From Tritrichomonas musculus (Eukaryota > Parabasalia > Tritrichomonadida > Tritrichomonadidae), in NCBI GenBank assembly GCA_039105265.1, contig JAPFFF010000002.1, positions 4,216,001 to 4,280,000 on the forward strand: a stretch of 64,000 nucleotides of DNA, written 5' to 3'. Position numbers and translations under genes: made by a program. Below, one piece after another: positions 1-10,142 of this stretch. Position 1 is the stretch's first letter. Each line of letters opens with the position of its first letter. The notes beneath the pieces are model-generated. The model did not search any database, was not told where the DNA came from, and saw only the letters and a program-made list of their open reading frames with translations.

Positions 1-1208
1 ATAATGATATTATTAATTTTATGAATATTTAATAAAAAAAATTAAAATTTATAATGATATATTTCGCAAAATATGTATTTTCGTTGTCACTTTTTGAATA
101 CTACAAAATTGAATGAATACCTTAATAAGGCCTTTCATTTTATTTTTGATTTACCCATTCATTTTTGAATAATTTGTCTTTTGTGATAAACATATTATTT
201 CATTATTTTATTGGTAAATACTAATTATTTAAATATAATAATAGTATTTATTATACTTGTAAAATACTGTTGCTAATATAAATTCATAGTATTTAAGAAC
301 TTATCTTTTTATTTAAAGATAAAATAAAAGAATGTTGAAATAAAAATTTGTATTTTGTGAAAAAAAGCACAACAACTCGAAAAAATTGTGAATATTTATG
401 AAAAGATGAAATCTTTTCTATTCAATATTGAATATAGAAGATTTGATACAAACAAAAGATATGTTCTGGATTAATTCAAAATGAATAACATTTAGTTATT
501 TATTCATAAAAGGTTATAATATTCACAACAAATAAAATAAAAAAAATTACATCAAGGAAAATTAATAGATCCTAAGTTAATAATCATTACCATAATGAAT
601 TTACCATATTTCTTTTTGATTCGAATCATATTTATCTTATTTAAAGTTTGAGAAATAGAAATTTTTTTTTTTAATGGTTTCATTAAGTTGGTTATACCAT
701 TATGGTATCATGTATTCCAAATGATTATTCATATATTAATATATGATACAAAACCATATTTATATATTTCCTAACATTTCTTTGATAATACTTCAAAATC
801 AAAGAAAACCTTCTAAGTTATTGAAAAAAAAAATTAAAAAATCATTTTTATATTAATGGCTTATTATAAATGCATAGTTCACAATCACTCAACCATAATT
901 CCAACAAAATAGAAATAAAATATTAACGTCTTGTTTATCTAATAAATCAAGAAAAATTGAATTTTCAATGCTATTCAAAAAGTTAAATACTTTTACTTCC
1001 ATTGAAATAATGAAATAGGAATATCATAATCAACAAAAAATAATTTTGCAATATTATCAAAATGATATATAAATTATACCATAAAATAAAATAAAATATC
1101 ATATTTTTATCTTTGATGATTCATCAACGTGAAATAAAGAAAGTGGTTGACATGACTCTGTTTCTCTCAAAACCTTACTCACAATTCTATTTAGTTTATA
1201 TAACTCTC
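1..1208. other. AT-rich intergenic DNA, no gene seen
   Basis: Very AT-rich with many homopolymer runs. I see no convincing coding frame, tRNA or other RNA gene. The last part holds the promoter of the NifU-like gene; TCACA at 1179-1183 fits a trichomonad initiator. Confidence 0.5.
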
Positions 1209-1541
1209 ATGTTGACACAAGTCCATCGTGGAAATATATCATCATTTTTTAACTTTAGACGCTTCTTCTCGGCAGAGGTTAACGCTAAAGGCGGAAATTC
1301 GAGTGACGAAGATTTATTTAAAGCAGCCCAAAAGGTTGTTGAAGAAAAAGTACGACCATTTGTTCAATCCCATCATGGCCATGTATCAATTAATAGCGTC
1401 AAAGATAAGACTCTTTTCATTACTCTAGCTGGAAATTGCAACGATTGCGAAAACAAGGCAGACACATGCTTAGAAGGAATTCTTGAAATGGTTCAAAATG
1501 AAGTTCCTGAAATATCTTCTATCAAGGAAAAAGTTGAATAA
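1209..1541 (+). CDS. NifU-like C-terminal-domain Fe-S scaffold, probably hydrogenosomal
   Basis: Short protein of 110 aa from the ATG at 1209. Its C-terminal half is the Nfu domain, with the CxxC motif (GNCNDC) at about residues 77-80, followed by the usual helix and a VPEI segment. Nfu proteins hold or pass on an Fe-S cluster for organelle proteins. The frame is open further upstream (first ATG at 1116), but I chose 1209 because the protein then begins MLTQVHRG and has RRFF soon after. This matches the Leu-second, Arg-containing presequences of trichomonad hydrogenosomal proteins. An initiator-like TCACA lies 28 bases upstream. The domain call is firm; organelle targeting is inferred from the N terminus. 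Confidence 0.82.
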   Translation: MLTQVHRGNISSFFNFRRFFSAEVNAKGGNSSDEDLFKAAQKVVEEKVRPFVQSHHGHVSINSVKDKTLFITLAGNCNDCENKADTCLEGILEMVQNEVPEISSIKEKVE

Positions 1542-2158
1542 GATTATAGTCTATAATTTTTTTTTTTTAAACCAAATACATCATCATTTTTTTCCAAAAT
1601 CAATTTCATATAGATGTAATTTATGATTAAACTTAAATACTTTATCTCCATTTATCTTTTTCATGATTTAAATTCAATAATAATTGAAAAAGTTTGTTTA
1701 TATCAAAATTAAATTGATTATTTTTTTGCCAAGAAAATATTCAAAATATTCAATATAAATAATGAATTTTTTTTTAAATTGAAAAATATATCCACCTCAT
1801 CTCAAAATGATTAAAACATAAAAACATGCTATTTTCATATGATTTATTCATTATAAAAATTTAGCATTTGATTTCATTCGTTTTATTTTTTTATTTTAAA
1901 AGATATTTTAGATGATAATTTTAAAGGCGGATATAAAAAAAATTAAAATTTTGCAATTATTTCAACTTTAAATTTATTAAATTTATATAATATATATATA
2001 TAAATATATTATAATCCATATAATATCAAAAAATAATTTAATATTAAATTAAAATGTTAGTATATTTGAAAAATTTATATATTTTATAATAACACAAAAT
2101 TAAAAATCAACTCTAAAATTTCCAAAGTTATTTATTCTCTCCTCTGAAAACGGTTGAG
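1542..2158. other. AT-rich intergenic DNA
   Basis: Contains T runs and an alternating TA tract near 1990-2015. No gene seen. The 3' end carries the promoter of the UBR-family gene. Confidence 0.5.
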
Positions 2159-2165
2159 TCATTTA
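2159..2165 (+). promoter_or_regulatory. Initiator-like element of the UBR gene
   Basis: TCATTTA lies with its A at 2161, nine bases before the ATG at 2170. Trichomonad core promoters use a TCA+1(C/T)(A/T) initiator that sets transcription start just before the ATG. The match and spacing are seen here; use as a start site is inferred. Confidence 0.5.
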
Positions 2166-2169
2166 TATC

Positions 2170-5100
2170 ATGAATATTGAAAGTTTCACTATTCAAACAG
2201 ATCTCTTTGAGCAGATAAAGAAAATATCAGCTGAAGATGGCAACATTTTAGGTTTTTGCGAAGATACACTAAAAGGATCTTCATTTGATTCTTTTGAAGA
2301 ATATTTGGACCATCTTAAATCAAAATTAACAACATCAGCCTGTAATTGCACATGGAAGAAAAAAACGCTTGTTGCTCGCTGCCTTGATTGCAATAATTAT
2401 GAAGATTCCATTTTTTGTCTTAAATGCTTTTTAAATGGTAAACATGAGGGACATACTGCTTATTTAATGCATGCTGACAACGGTTCATGCGATTGTGGAA
2501 ATCCTGCTCTTATAAAAAGTTCTGGATTTTGCTCATCTCATCAGCATAAATTTAATATAGACGAATTAGAAGAAGAAGAAAAAAATAATTTAGTTACCGT
2601 TTTTTATTCAATTTTATATGAAATTGTAAATTCAATGCGCCCTGAGTTAAGAGGTATTTTAGAATCTTTCCGTTGGATTAATCAGCTTTTATTATCAGGT
2701 GATGCAGTTCGACGATGCTGTACTTTAGCCTTTATACATCTTGATTCATTTAACTGCTTGATATTCAAATTAGTTTATGCTTCTCGTAATTCCCAAACAG
2801 AATTTGGCACCTTGGTTTCAACAATGGTTAACGATCCAATATTTTTGCGTTACTATACAAAGAATGTATTAGAGTTATATCCAGAATTTGTTACAAGAAC
2901 AATTGATTCTTGGAATGATATGCACTCAGCAAATAATCAAAATAACTTTTATTTTGTGTTAGTTAACTTTTATTTAGCATTAACTCCTGTTGTTCGTGAT
3001 GTTATCGTACAAGATAAAATTGATTGGATGAACATTTTTTACTCAGTTGTCGATCAATTGTTTGAAGCTATTATTAACGATTTTTCTTTCAGCACCTATA
3101 TTAAAATTCATATGGATTTGCACATGCAATACATGATTGACTTGGCTATTACTGCATTAACAATATGCAATGAAAATCGAGATAACGATAAAATAAATCA
3201 GTTTATTGAAAAATTATTAGTTACATTTTCCAAATTAGAAAGAATAGACCAATTTAATAGAATAATCACCGAAAAAATTGACGATAATAATGAGAGAGCA
3301 AAAGTTAGTCATTCAATTCAACTTCTTGTCATGCCACTTATTCAAAAGATGAAAGAATTGGGAATTTATAGCGATCTTCCATTTTTAAAGTTAGTAGATC
3401 AAGTCCAACGTTTAGATCAACAACCACAGTCAGTATTGTTCCACGAAACCAAATTAACCACAATTTACTTACTCCATCATCTTGCATTCAATTCAATTTT
3501 GAACAAGAAAGCCAATATTGAAGATTTTGTTTTAAATGTCTGCAAAAAAAATTCACTTCAAGTTGAACAATTAGTTGATGCTCCCTTGAAATGGATGGCT
3601 GTTTCATTTCTCTCATTATTTGATCTTTTTGTGAGAAATTCAGAATCATTTATTATTACTACTAATTCTACCTTTTTCAAAATTAATATTCCAAATGTAG
3701 TTGTTCCTACTTTTTCAATGATTCAGTTATTTTTGGGAATCGAACAAGATAAAAATCGCTTTCTTCATGAAATAGTTGATATATTTGGACTATTTCAAAC
3801 AGAAAATATCGATGATGACAAATCTACCAGAAGTAATATTCAGTTTTCTGCTTTATACTTTATTTGCTGTCTCATTTTTGATCGATACTGCCTTTCTAAT
3901 GATTTGTTTGGGATTAAACGTTTAATAGTTATTTCATATCTCAAAAAAGAAGGAGGACTTACGTTAGATGATATTGATAAACTTCTTTGGGGTAATGCAA
4001 TCCATGAAAAACGATTTACTGAAGATCTTTTGAGCTATGCGTCACTTGTCCAAACCAAGAATGGATCTCATTTCAAGCTTACCAATGATTCAGATTGGCA
4101 GCCACTTCTTCCATTTGTTAAATTAACTGATATGCTTGAAATCATTTCTAAATTTACTATATCAAATAAAAATGCTATCATTCCATTTCCTGAATATGAT
4201 GATTTACCATATGGAATCGATTTATCAAGCATATTAAATACTCCTGTATTACATGCTCTCTTATATCTAATCCTCAACGATTATGTTTCAAAAGAATCAA
4301 CAATTTCGGAAACAATTCAGCTTATTTTCAACCTTCTCATTCGAACACAGCAGATTTTTGAAGTATCTGTTAATGAAAGTGATGAAACTGTTATAGAAGG
4401 AAGCAAAGAAAATCTTCAAGAATTAATTGATATAATGCCTTCAGATTATTCCAAATTCATGACTACCAAAATATCTTACAAAGGTCGAAGCCCAATGTCA
4501 ATGATTGATATGATCAAATCAACAGAACAACTTGGCATAACCGTTCTTGATCGTCTTGGCATTCATTACGAAATTCCACAAGAAATGAACCAAAACATCA
4601 AACAAGAAAACAAGAAGAAGGCCAAAGCAATTCAAGAGAAATTCATGTCAGATTTCAAGAATAAGCAAGATACATTTGCTGCTCAAAATGAAGAAGTTGA
4701 ACTAAACGATGAATGCTCTGTTTGCCAATCTGAAAACCCAGAAAATCCAGTTTTAGTATTCCCTGTATTTGTATTTGAAACAGTTATTCCGATTTTCGCC
4801 AAGAAGTGTGTTGAACACAATTTCACCAAAAAGTCAACTACGCCTGTTGAAAAATTATTTGGATTCCATCTTTGTGGTCACTTCTTCCATAAAACATGTA
4901 TCAACGACTATCACAAAAAGTACTTCAATTGTCCAATAGATCGATGCGTTCGTAATAACTTCTTGCCAAAGATTGACAAAAAATATAACGAAGCATTAAC
5001 TGATAAAGAACTCGAAGCAAATAATGAATTTATTAGAAAATGTTTTGGTGATTCTACACTCAACGCAATCCTCCATTCATATATCGGTGAATTATCATTG

Positions 5101-6069
5101 CTTGAAATTAGACATAGAATTCGTCCAGAATGTCTTGATCGATCAACAAATTATGTCCTCTTCCACTATCTTTTCGGTTCTCTTTTCCGTTCTTATCACG
5201 AAATTATATCAATTCTTCAAGCAAGAATCGATTCAGGTGAATATAATAACAAAAAGGATAATGATGATGATATTTACGATAGCGATGATGACTTACCTCT
5301 ATATGTTAAGAATATTGATTTATCTGATCCAGCTGTTCTTTTATTATTCAAATTATTTGCAAAAGAAAATCCACTCGACGATTATAAAGGACTTGTTAAA
5401 TCGATCTTTGATTCCGAATTATCTGATGAAAAAATAAAGCCAGAAGAAAGATACCAATTTTTGAGAATGGCTGCACTTTTACAACATTTCGCATTAGGAA
5501 TTCAATTGAACGAAGATTCAAATTCTTCCTTCATCGATTGGGATGATCTTTTGTCATTCACTTCATTATGTGAAAGATATGGAATTACACCAAGAGGTAA
5601 TGAAAATGAAGATGAAATTGATTTACAACCATTCCAATTCATTCAGATGCCAAAATCTTTCTTATCTTTCATGAAACCACCATATTCACTCAATCTTGCA
5701 GATGAATCAGTGGAAATTGGAATTTGTCTTCTTACGGGCCAAATACTTGATTTATCTAAATATCCAAATAGTGATTTAATGCATGTTAAGACACATCGTA
5801 AAAACGCATTAGCTGATACATTTGATATTATATTACAGTTAACTGGATCAAACGCTGGATCAATTGTACTGAACTCACAGTTGATGCAAAAGAATATCTC
5901 GCTGAAAGGTTTCTATGTTGATTCATTCGGTGATGAAGATGTTGGATTAAAGCGCGGAAGCTTCCTTTCTCTTTCTGATGAAAAACTCGAAAATACTATC
6001 GAATCAATTCTTTCTGCCGATTGGACAGATATCCTCGTAATTTCCACATCCAGACCAATATTCCCTTAA
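2170..6069 (+). CDS. UBR1-type E3 ubiquitin ligase (N-recognin)
   Basis: Protein of 1,299 aa. Residues 58-126 form a UBR box with the expected Cys/His ladder (C58, C60, C71, C74, C83, C86, H92, H95, C107, C109, C121, H124). This is the pocket that reads N-degrons. A long helical middle region follows. Residues about 849-921 form a RING-H2 finger (CSVC ... LCGHFFHKTC ... NCPIDRC). The last 120 residues resemble the UBR autoinhibitory cap, with a GLKRG motif near the end, as in yeast Ubr1 and human UBR1/2. It should pair with an E2 to ubiquitinate proteins with destabilising N termini. It is shorter than animal or yeast homologues (about 1,750-1,950 aa). A nine-base leader after the initiator supports the start. 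Confidence 0.88.
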   Translation: MNIESFTIQTDLFEQIKKISAEDGNILGFCEDTLKGSSFDSFEEYLDHLKSKLTTSACNCTWKKKTLVARCLDCNNYEDSIFCLKCFLNGKHEGHTAYLMHADNGSCDCGNPALIKSSGFCSSHQHKFNIDELEEEEKNNLVTVFYSILYEIVNSMRPELRGILESFRWINQLLLSGDAVRRCCTLAFIHLDSFNCLIFKLVYASRNSQTEFGTLVSTMVNDPIFLRYYTKNVLELYPEFVTRTIDSWNDMHSANNQNNFYFVLVNFYLALTPVVRDVIVQDKIDWMNIFYSVVDQLFEAIINDFSFSTYIKIHMDLHMQYMIDLAITALTICNENRDNDKINQFIEKLLVTFSKLERIDQFNRIITEKIDDNNERAKVSHSIQLLVMPLIQKMKELGIYSDLPFLKLVDQVQRLDQQPQSVLFHETKLTTIYLLHHLAFNSILNKKANIEDFVLNVCKKNSLQVEQLVDAPLKWMAVSFLSLFDLFVRNSESFIITTNSTFFKINIPNVVVPTFSMIQLFLGIEQDKNRFLHEIVDIFGLFQTENIDDDKSTRSNIQFSALYFICCLIFDRYCLSNDLFGIKRLIVISYLKKEGGLTLDDIDKLLWGNAIHEKRFTEDLLSYASLVQTKNGSHFKLTNDSDWQPLLPFVKLTDMLEIISKFTISNKNAIIPFPEYDDLPYGIDLSSILNTPVLHALLYLILNDYVSKESTISETIQLIFNLLIRTQQIFEVSVNESDETVIEGSKENLQELIDIMPSDYSKFMTTKISYKGRSPMSMIDMIKSTEQLGITVLDRLGIHYEIPQEMNQNIKQENKKKAKAIQEKFMSDFKNKQDTFAAQNEEVELNDECSVCQSENPENPVLVFPVFVFETVIPIFAKKCVEHNFTKKSTTPVEKLFGFHLCGHFFHKTCINDYHKKYFNCPIDRCVRNNFLPKIDKKYNEALTDKELEANNEFIRKCFGDSTLNAILHSYIGELSLLEIRHRIRPECLDRSTNYVLFHYLFGSLFRSYHEIISILQARIDSGEYNNKKDNDDDIYDSDDDLPLYVKNIDLSDPAVLLLFKLFAKENPLDDYKGLVKSIFDSELSDEKIKPEERYQFLRMAALLQHFALGIQLNEDSNSSFIDWDDLLSFTSLCERYGITPRGNENEDEIDLQPFQFIQMPKSFLSFMKPPYSLNLADESVEIGICLLTGQILDLSKYPNSDLMHVKTHRKNALADTFDIILQLTGSNAGSIVLNSQLMQKNISLKGFYVDSFGDEDVGLKRGSFLSLSDEKLENTIESILSADWTDILVISTSRPIFP

Positions 6070-6565
6070 AATTCTATTCAATTTTTAAATAAAAATAAAA
6101 CAAAATAAATAAATAAATTATATATATATATTTCAAAGAGGAAAATTACAAAATGAATTGAAATGTAAAGAACTGTTATCTATGAATACGATTTTGAAAG
6201 ATTATTCAAATGAATGATTCAACTTTCAGTAAATGATCATTTAGAGTCATGTATAGAATCAAATAATATACATATTATCTTATTTTTTTTTTTTTTTTCT
6301 CCCCAAAGCAAGAAATTATCCAATATTTACATTAAAAACTTTAATAATTCAGAATGATAATCAGGAGACTTTAATGATGCCACAAACAACAAAAAATGCA
6401 AACTTTGGGATATTTCACACTGATAATAATCATTTTGGACAGTTCGATAATATTTTGTCTCCAAAAAATAAGTTTCAATTTCCCTAAAATTCAAATTATA
6501 AAAAAAAAATAGTTGCTTTTAAAATATACTATTTTATTTATACAAACAAAAATTAACAATTTTAA
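6070..6565. other. Convergent intergenic region
   Basis: Lies between two convergent genes. It holds a run of about 16 T near 6283-6298 and no recognisable gene. Confidence 0.5.
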
Positions 6566-9500
6566 TCATTTTAATGTGGAATGAGAAGTAAGGTTTGGAT
6601 TCTCTTTCTTTGCTTTGAGGGCTTTTTCATATTGCTTATCATGCAAAAAGTTCTTTATCAGCTCAGGCTTCAAAATGAGAGGTAGCAAAAGGACTGATAT
6701 GTATGCATCATCAAGTAGCATCATATCATGAGAGCCGATATTTTTCGGTGATAAAGGCACAATTTTATCACCTATTTTAATCGAGTTCATCTTCACCATT
6801 GCTTCTTTTGCGAGGTAAGGAAACTTTTCAAATATCTTCGATAATATAGAAGATCTCAAATTCAACATTGTTGTATCGTCCATATGAATGAAATCAGGGA
6901 ACGGTATTGAGTCACAAAATTTGGCCGTTTCTTTGAATTTCATCACTTCAGTGTAGGCAGTGAAAACCGCCGAAACACAGTCATAGACAAACTGGTCAGC
7001 ATCGACAAACAAAGGAGCATTTTGAGAGGTATCAAATCCACACATTTCAGCAATAAAACCGTTAATTCTACGGCGAATTTGATGGCGGCTTTCTACTGGA
7101 ATCAAATTCAATGAATTTTTATCGTCCTTGCTATAAATTAAAGGTCGAGAAATGTCAATTCTGATGTCATTCATATTGAGGAAAAACCGTCGTAAGCCGT
7201 TCAACATATCGTCTAATGTCATGTGCATCACTTTATCTCGATATGATAAAATTCCAAAAGATTTCAATTGTGAGTCTTTGGATGCTTTTGCGATTTGTGA
7301 GGATGCACTGCTTGAATTCTGAGAGAGCTCTTTCAATTGCTTGATCTCATTCAAAAGTGGATTCTCTATTGGAAACGGTTTTTCATCAACAACAGGAGTT
7401 TTATATGACGAAATAAGAAATATTTTGGCTGTGGAAGGCTGCTTTGTTACTTGTATTTGGCTTTCTTCAGCGCTAGCCATACTGCCTGCTGATGATGTAG
7501 ACAAAAATTTCTCTGAGCTTTCGCTTCGCAAATAAATTTGGGTCTGTAACAAATTGCTTGGAAAACGAAAATGACTTTTGAAATTGTGTATTTTTTGGAC
7601 AAGCCTAATTTTATAGATTGGTGATATTTCTCGGGGTTTTGAATTAATATCGATTAACTTTTCAATAGATGAGTATATCTCTGGAGAAAAATTCAAATCC
7701 TGTACTTTGAATGGGTTCTCGTTTGGATTCAATGATTGTATGACTGTGATATCATCAACAAGTGTGAAATTTTGATCTGTTAAATGTAATTTTATAGCAG
7801 AAAAGTGAGAACAAGAAGCATTAAAAATGTTTGAATCATGATTGATCTTGTTAATTAATTTCATTCGAATTAATTTACGATTTGATCTTAAAATATCAAC
7901 AAGCTCATTGAAGGAAAACAATTTTATTTGATTTTGTTCTTCTTCTTCATTGCTAATTATTTCTCTTCCTGATAACATTCTATTTTGGTCATTTTTATAA
8001 TCATGAATTCTTGATGATGTGCTTGATTGTGAATGTTTAGAAATAAACAACACAAAAGAGCGTGTTAATAAGTCTTCATTCATAATATCTAGACAATTCT
8101 CTTTATTGTTTTGAGTGAGAAATTTCCATTGTAAGTCATCATTGTCATTATCATTTGCAGAAGGTTCTCTCATAAATTTTTTAATTTTTTTAATTTTTTG
8201 TACCATTCCAAAAAATGAATAAGGAGTTTTATTTGGGTAAAACTTACTTTGATGATTAATATTATAATATTGTCTATAGATGAAATTGTAGAAAACTTTC
8301 TGTTTTAGCTCATAATCATAATCATAATCATAATTTGAATAATTAGAAGCAAATATTTTCCAAAATTTTCTCCTTCTTGTGATTTCCAACCATTCTTTCC
8401 AAACTTTTATGAAAAAGTGAAATTCAAAATGATTCATCATTTTGAATAAAGCATAATAAGGAATTGACGGTTTTTCTTGTAATTTGAGGGAATTTCTAAT
8501 GGATTTTAATTTTAATTCATGAGCTGTTTGGCGCCAGGCGTTAAAAAACATTGAAAAATGCCTTATTCTTATATATTCAGTAAAATGAGCCAATAAATTT
8601 TTTATTTTGGCTGATTGAAATGATATGGCATACCAACTTTTCATTATTTTTTTCATTTCTACTCTATTGGCATGTTGTATCGTCATGTAACTAGACCATG
8701 CAGATCTTGCTCGTCGTTGAAGATGATTAAGATAAAACTTGTAACTAGACTCAAATTCACTTAAAGCACGAAGATGGTCGACATAACGCTGATAGATAGC
8801 GTTATAAGCTTTTTTCTTTATTCTTTTGATTGAGCATCGTCCGGCTCGCAAAACTTGCATTTTTCGGTCATTTAGTTTCCTTTCAATAATATTCCATGGA
8901 AGAATGATTTCAACGCAATTTAAATAAAATTGTTTTTCGGTATTTTTTGATAATTTCTTCCATTTGGTATACCGATGCCATACATGAAAAATATTGAAAA
9001 TTCGGCCAAAATGTCGCAATTTTGAGTTAGTAAAACGAAATTTATTGGTAACAGGCCTTAATTCTCGAATACTGTGAGATATTGATTTCCATAAATGAAG
9101 AAATCGGCGCGCATTTGAATGTTCAAATAATCTAGTAATTATATAAATATCACGTGGATCATGATTTTTTGGATAAAACCAACGGCCGTTTAGATAAAAT
9201 AGACGAAAAGGTGATAAAGTCTGTTTTCGCGATAACCAAGGCTTCTCTTTGAATAAAGCAGCAAATTTATCATAACATTTTGTAATAACTGTAATATCTT
9301 TTGAAACATATCCATGCCACCCTACGAAAATGCGTCTAAGTGCATCAAGTCGATTCCAAATTCTATGGTGTATTACACCTTTCCAGTTCTTTTTTTCTAT
9401 GTATAAACGAAAGTTGCTTTGAATAAGAAGAGCTGCATCATTTGACATTAAACCTCGAACATATTTATCAATATATTCAGAAACAAAATTTGGATCTTCA

Positions 9501-9841
9501 TTTTGTGCTAAATCTATAATAGGCGTGACAAGAGTTGAAAGCGACTGGCAGTTATAATCTACTCGACGAGCTGATTTCATAAATTCATCAATTTCAATAG
9601 GCTTTTTAATTCTGTTAGGCTGAATACAGCCATTATATGTTAAACTCTTTCGATCAATTTTGGCAGTTTGAGGACGTGATCTTTGGCTTAATAAAGATGA
9701 TCTAGATGAATTAATTGGTGTTGGTTGTAATCTTGGTACTGTAACATTTATAATATTTCTATTTGAATGTTTGATAGCAATTTGTTCTTTCTTATTTTTA
9801 TGATTTGAATTAATGACAGTAATACTATCATTTCTTCTCAT
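6566..9841 (-). CDS. Large W-repeat (Sfi1-like/IQ-like) protein, function unknown
   Basis: Protein of 1,091 aa from a clear ATG. Residues 135-490 are basic and helical, with Trp in short hydrophobic helices at about 175, 251, 288, 382, 403, 436 and 481 (patterns such as FLHLWKS, FNIFHVWHR, FFNAWRQ). An IQ-like stretch (LLIQSNFRLYIEKKNW) lies at about 138-153. Spaced Trp helices of this kind are typical of Sfi1-type centrin-binding proteins of centrosomes and basal bodies, so a basal-body or cytoskeletal role is possible. The N-terminal 100 residues are Ser/Arg-rich; the C-terminal half has no recognised domain. A short out-of-frame ATG lies just upstream in the leader. The Sfi1 link rests on pattern only. 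Confidence 0.6.
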   Translation of the reverse strand: MRRNDSITVINSNHKNKKEQIAIKHSNRNIINVTVPRLQPTPINSSRSSLLSQRSRPQTAKIDRKSLTYNGCIQPNRIKKPIEIDEFMKSARRVDYNCQSLSTLVTPIIDLAQNEDPNFVSEYIDKYVRGLMSNDAALLIQSNFRLYIEKKNWKGVIHHRIWNRLDALRRIFVGWHGYVSKDITVITKCYDKFAALFKEKPWLSRKQTLSPFRLFYLNGRWFYPKNHDPRDIYIITRLFEHSNARRFLHLWKSISHSIRELRPVTNKFRFTNSKLRHFGRIFNIFHVWHRYTKWKKLSKNTEKQFYLNCVEIILPWNIIERKLNDRKMQVLRAGRCSIKRIKKKAYNAIYQRYVDHLRALSEFESSYKFYLNHLQRRARSAWSSYMTIQHANRVEMKKIMKSWYAISFQSAKIKNLLAHFTEYIRIRHFSMFFNAWRQTAHELKLKSIRNSLKLQEKPSIPYYALFKMMNHFEFHFFIKVWKEWLEITRRRKFWKIFASNYSNYDYDYDYELKQKVFYNFIYRQYYNINHQSKFYPNKTPYSFFGMVQKIKKIKKFMREPSANDNDNDDLQWKFLTQNNKENCLDIMNEDLLTRSFVLFISKHSQSSTSSRIHDYKNDQNRMLSGREIISNEEEEQNQIKLFSFNELVDILRSNRKLIRMKLINKINHDSNIFNASCSHFSAIKLHLTDQNFTLVDDITVIQSLNPNENPFKVQDLNFSPEIYSSIEKLIDINSKPREISPIYKIRLVQKIHNFKSHFRFPSNLLQTQIYLRSESSEKFLSTSSAGSMASAEESQIQVTKQPSTAKIFLISSYKTPVVDEKPFPIENPLLNEIKQLKELSQNSSSASSQIAKASKDSQLKSFGILSYRDKVMHMTLDDMLNGLRRFFLNMNDIRIDISRPLIYSKDDKNSLNLIPVESRHQIRRRINGFIAEMCGFDTSQNAPLFVDADQFVYDCVSAVFTAYTEVMKFKETAKFCDSIPFPDFIHMDDTTMLNLRSSILSKIFEKFPYLAKEAMVKMNSIKIGDKIVPLSPKNIGSHDMMLLDDAYISVLLLPLILKPELIKNFLHDKQYEKALKAKKENPNLTSHSTLK

Positions 9842-10142
9842 TAAAATTTTTATCCATTTTAATTCTCAAAAAATTGTGACTATATTCAAAAATTCTGATT
9901 TTTTTAATCGTAAATTTAGAATATAATAACGTATTTAATATTTTTAAAATTTAATCAATACATTGTTTTTGCCTTTTTTTCCAAATAATAAAAAATATCC
10001 TCTAAGCGAAATATCATTATAATATTTATTTTCCAATAAAATGAAACGGTAATTGGATTATGATTAGTCAATCTAATTGAAAAAGTTTTAAAAAATTGTT
10101 CCTTATTCTGAAAAAATTTAGGGAACAAATTGAAAATTGCAA
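9842..10142. other. Shared upstream region of two divergent genes
   Basis: About 300 AT-rich bases between the starts of the W-repeat gene (minus) and the subtilase gene (plus). A TCACA on the minus strand, with its A at 9877, could be the initiator of the W-repeat gene. No initiator is obvious for the subtilase. Confidence 0.4.

Noticed and set aside
610-640. GATTCGAATC, recalling a tRNA T-loop box
   Set aside because: No acceptor stem, anticodon arm or A box in the AT-rich surroundings.
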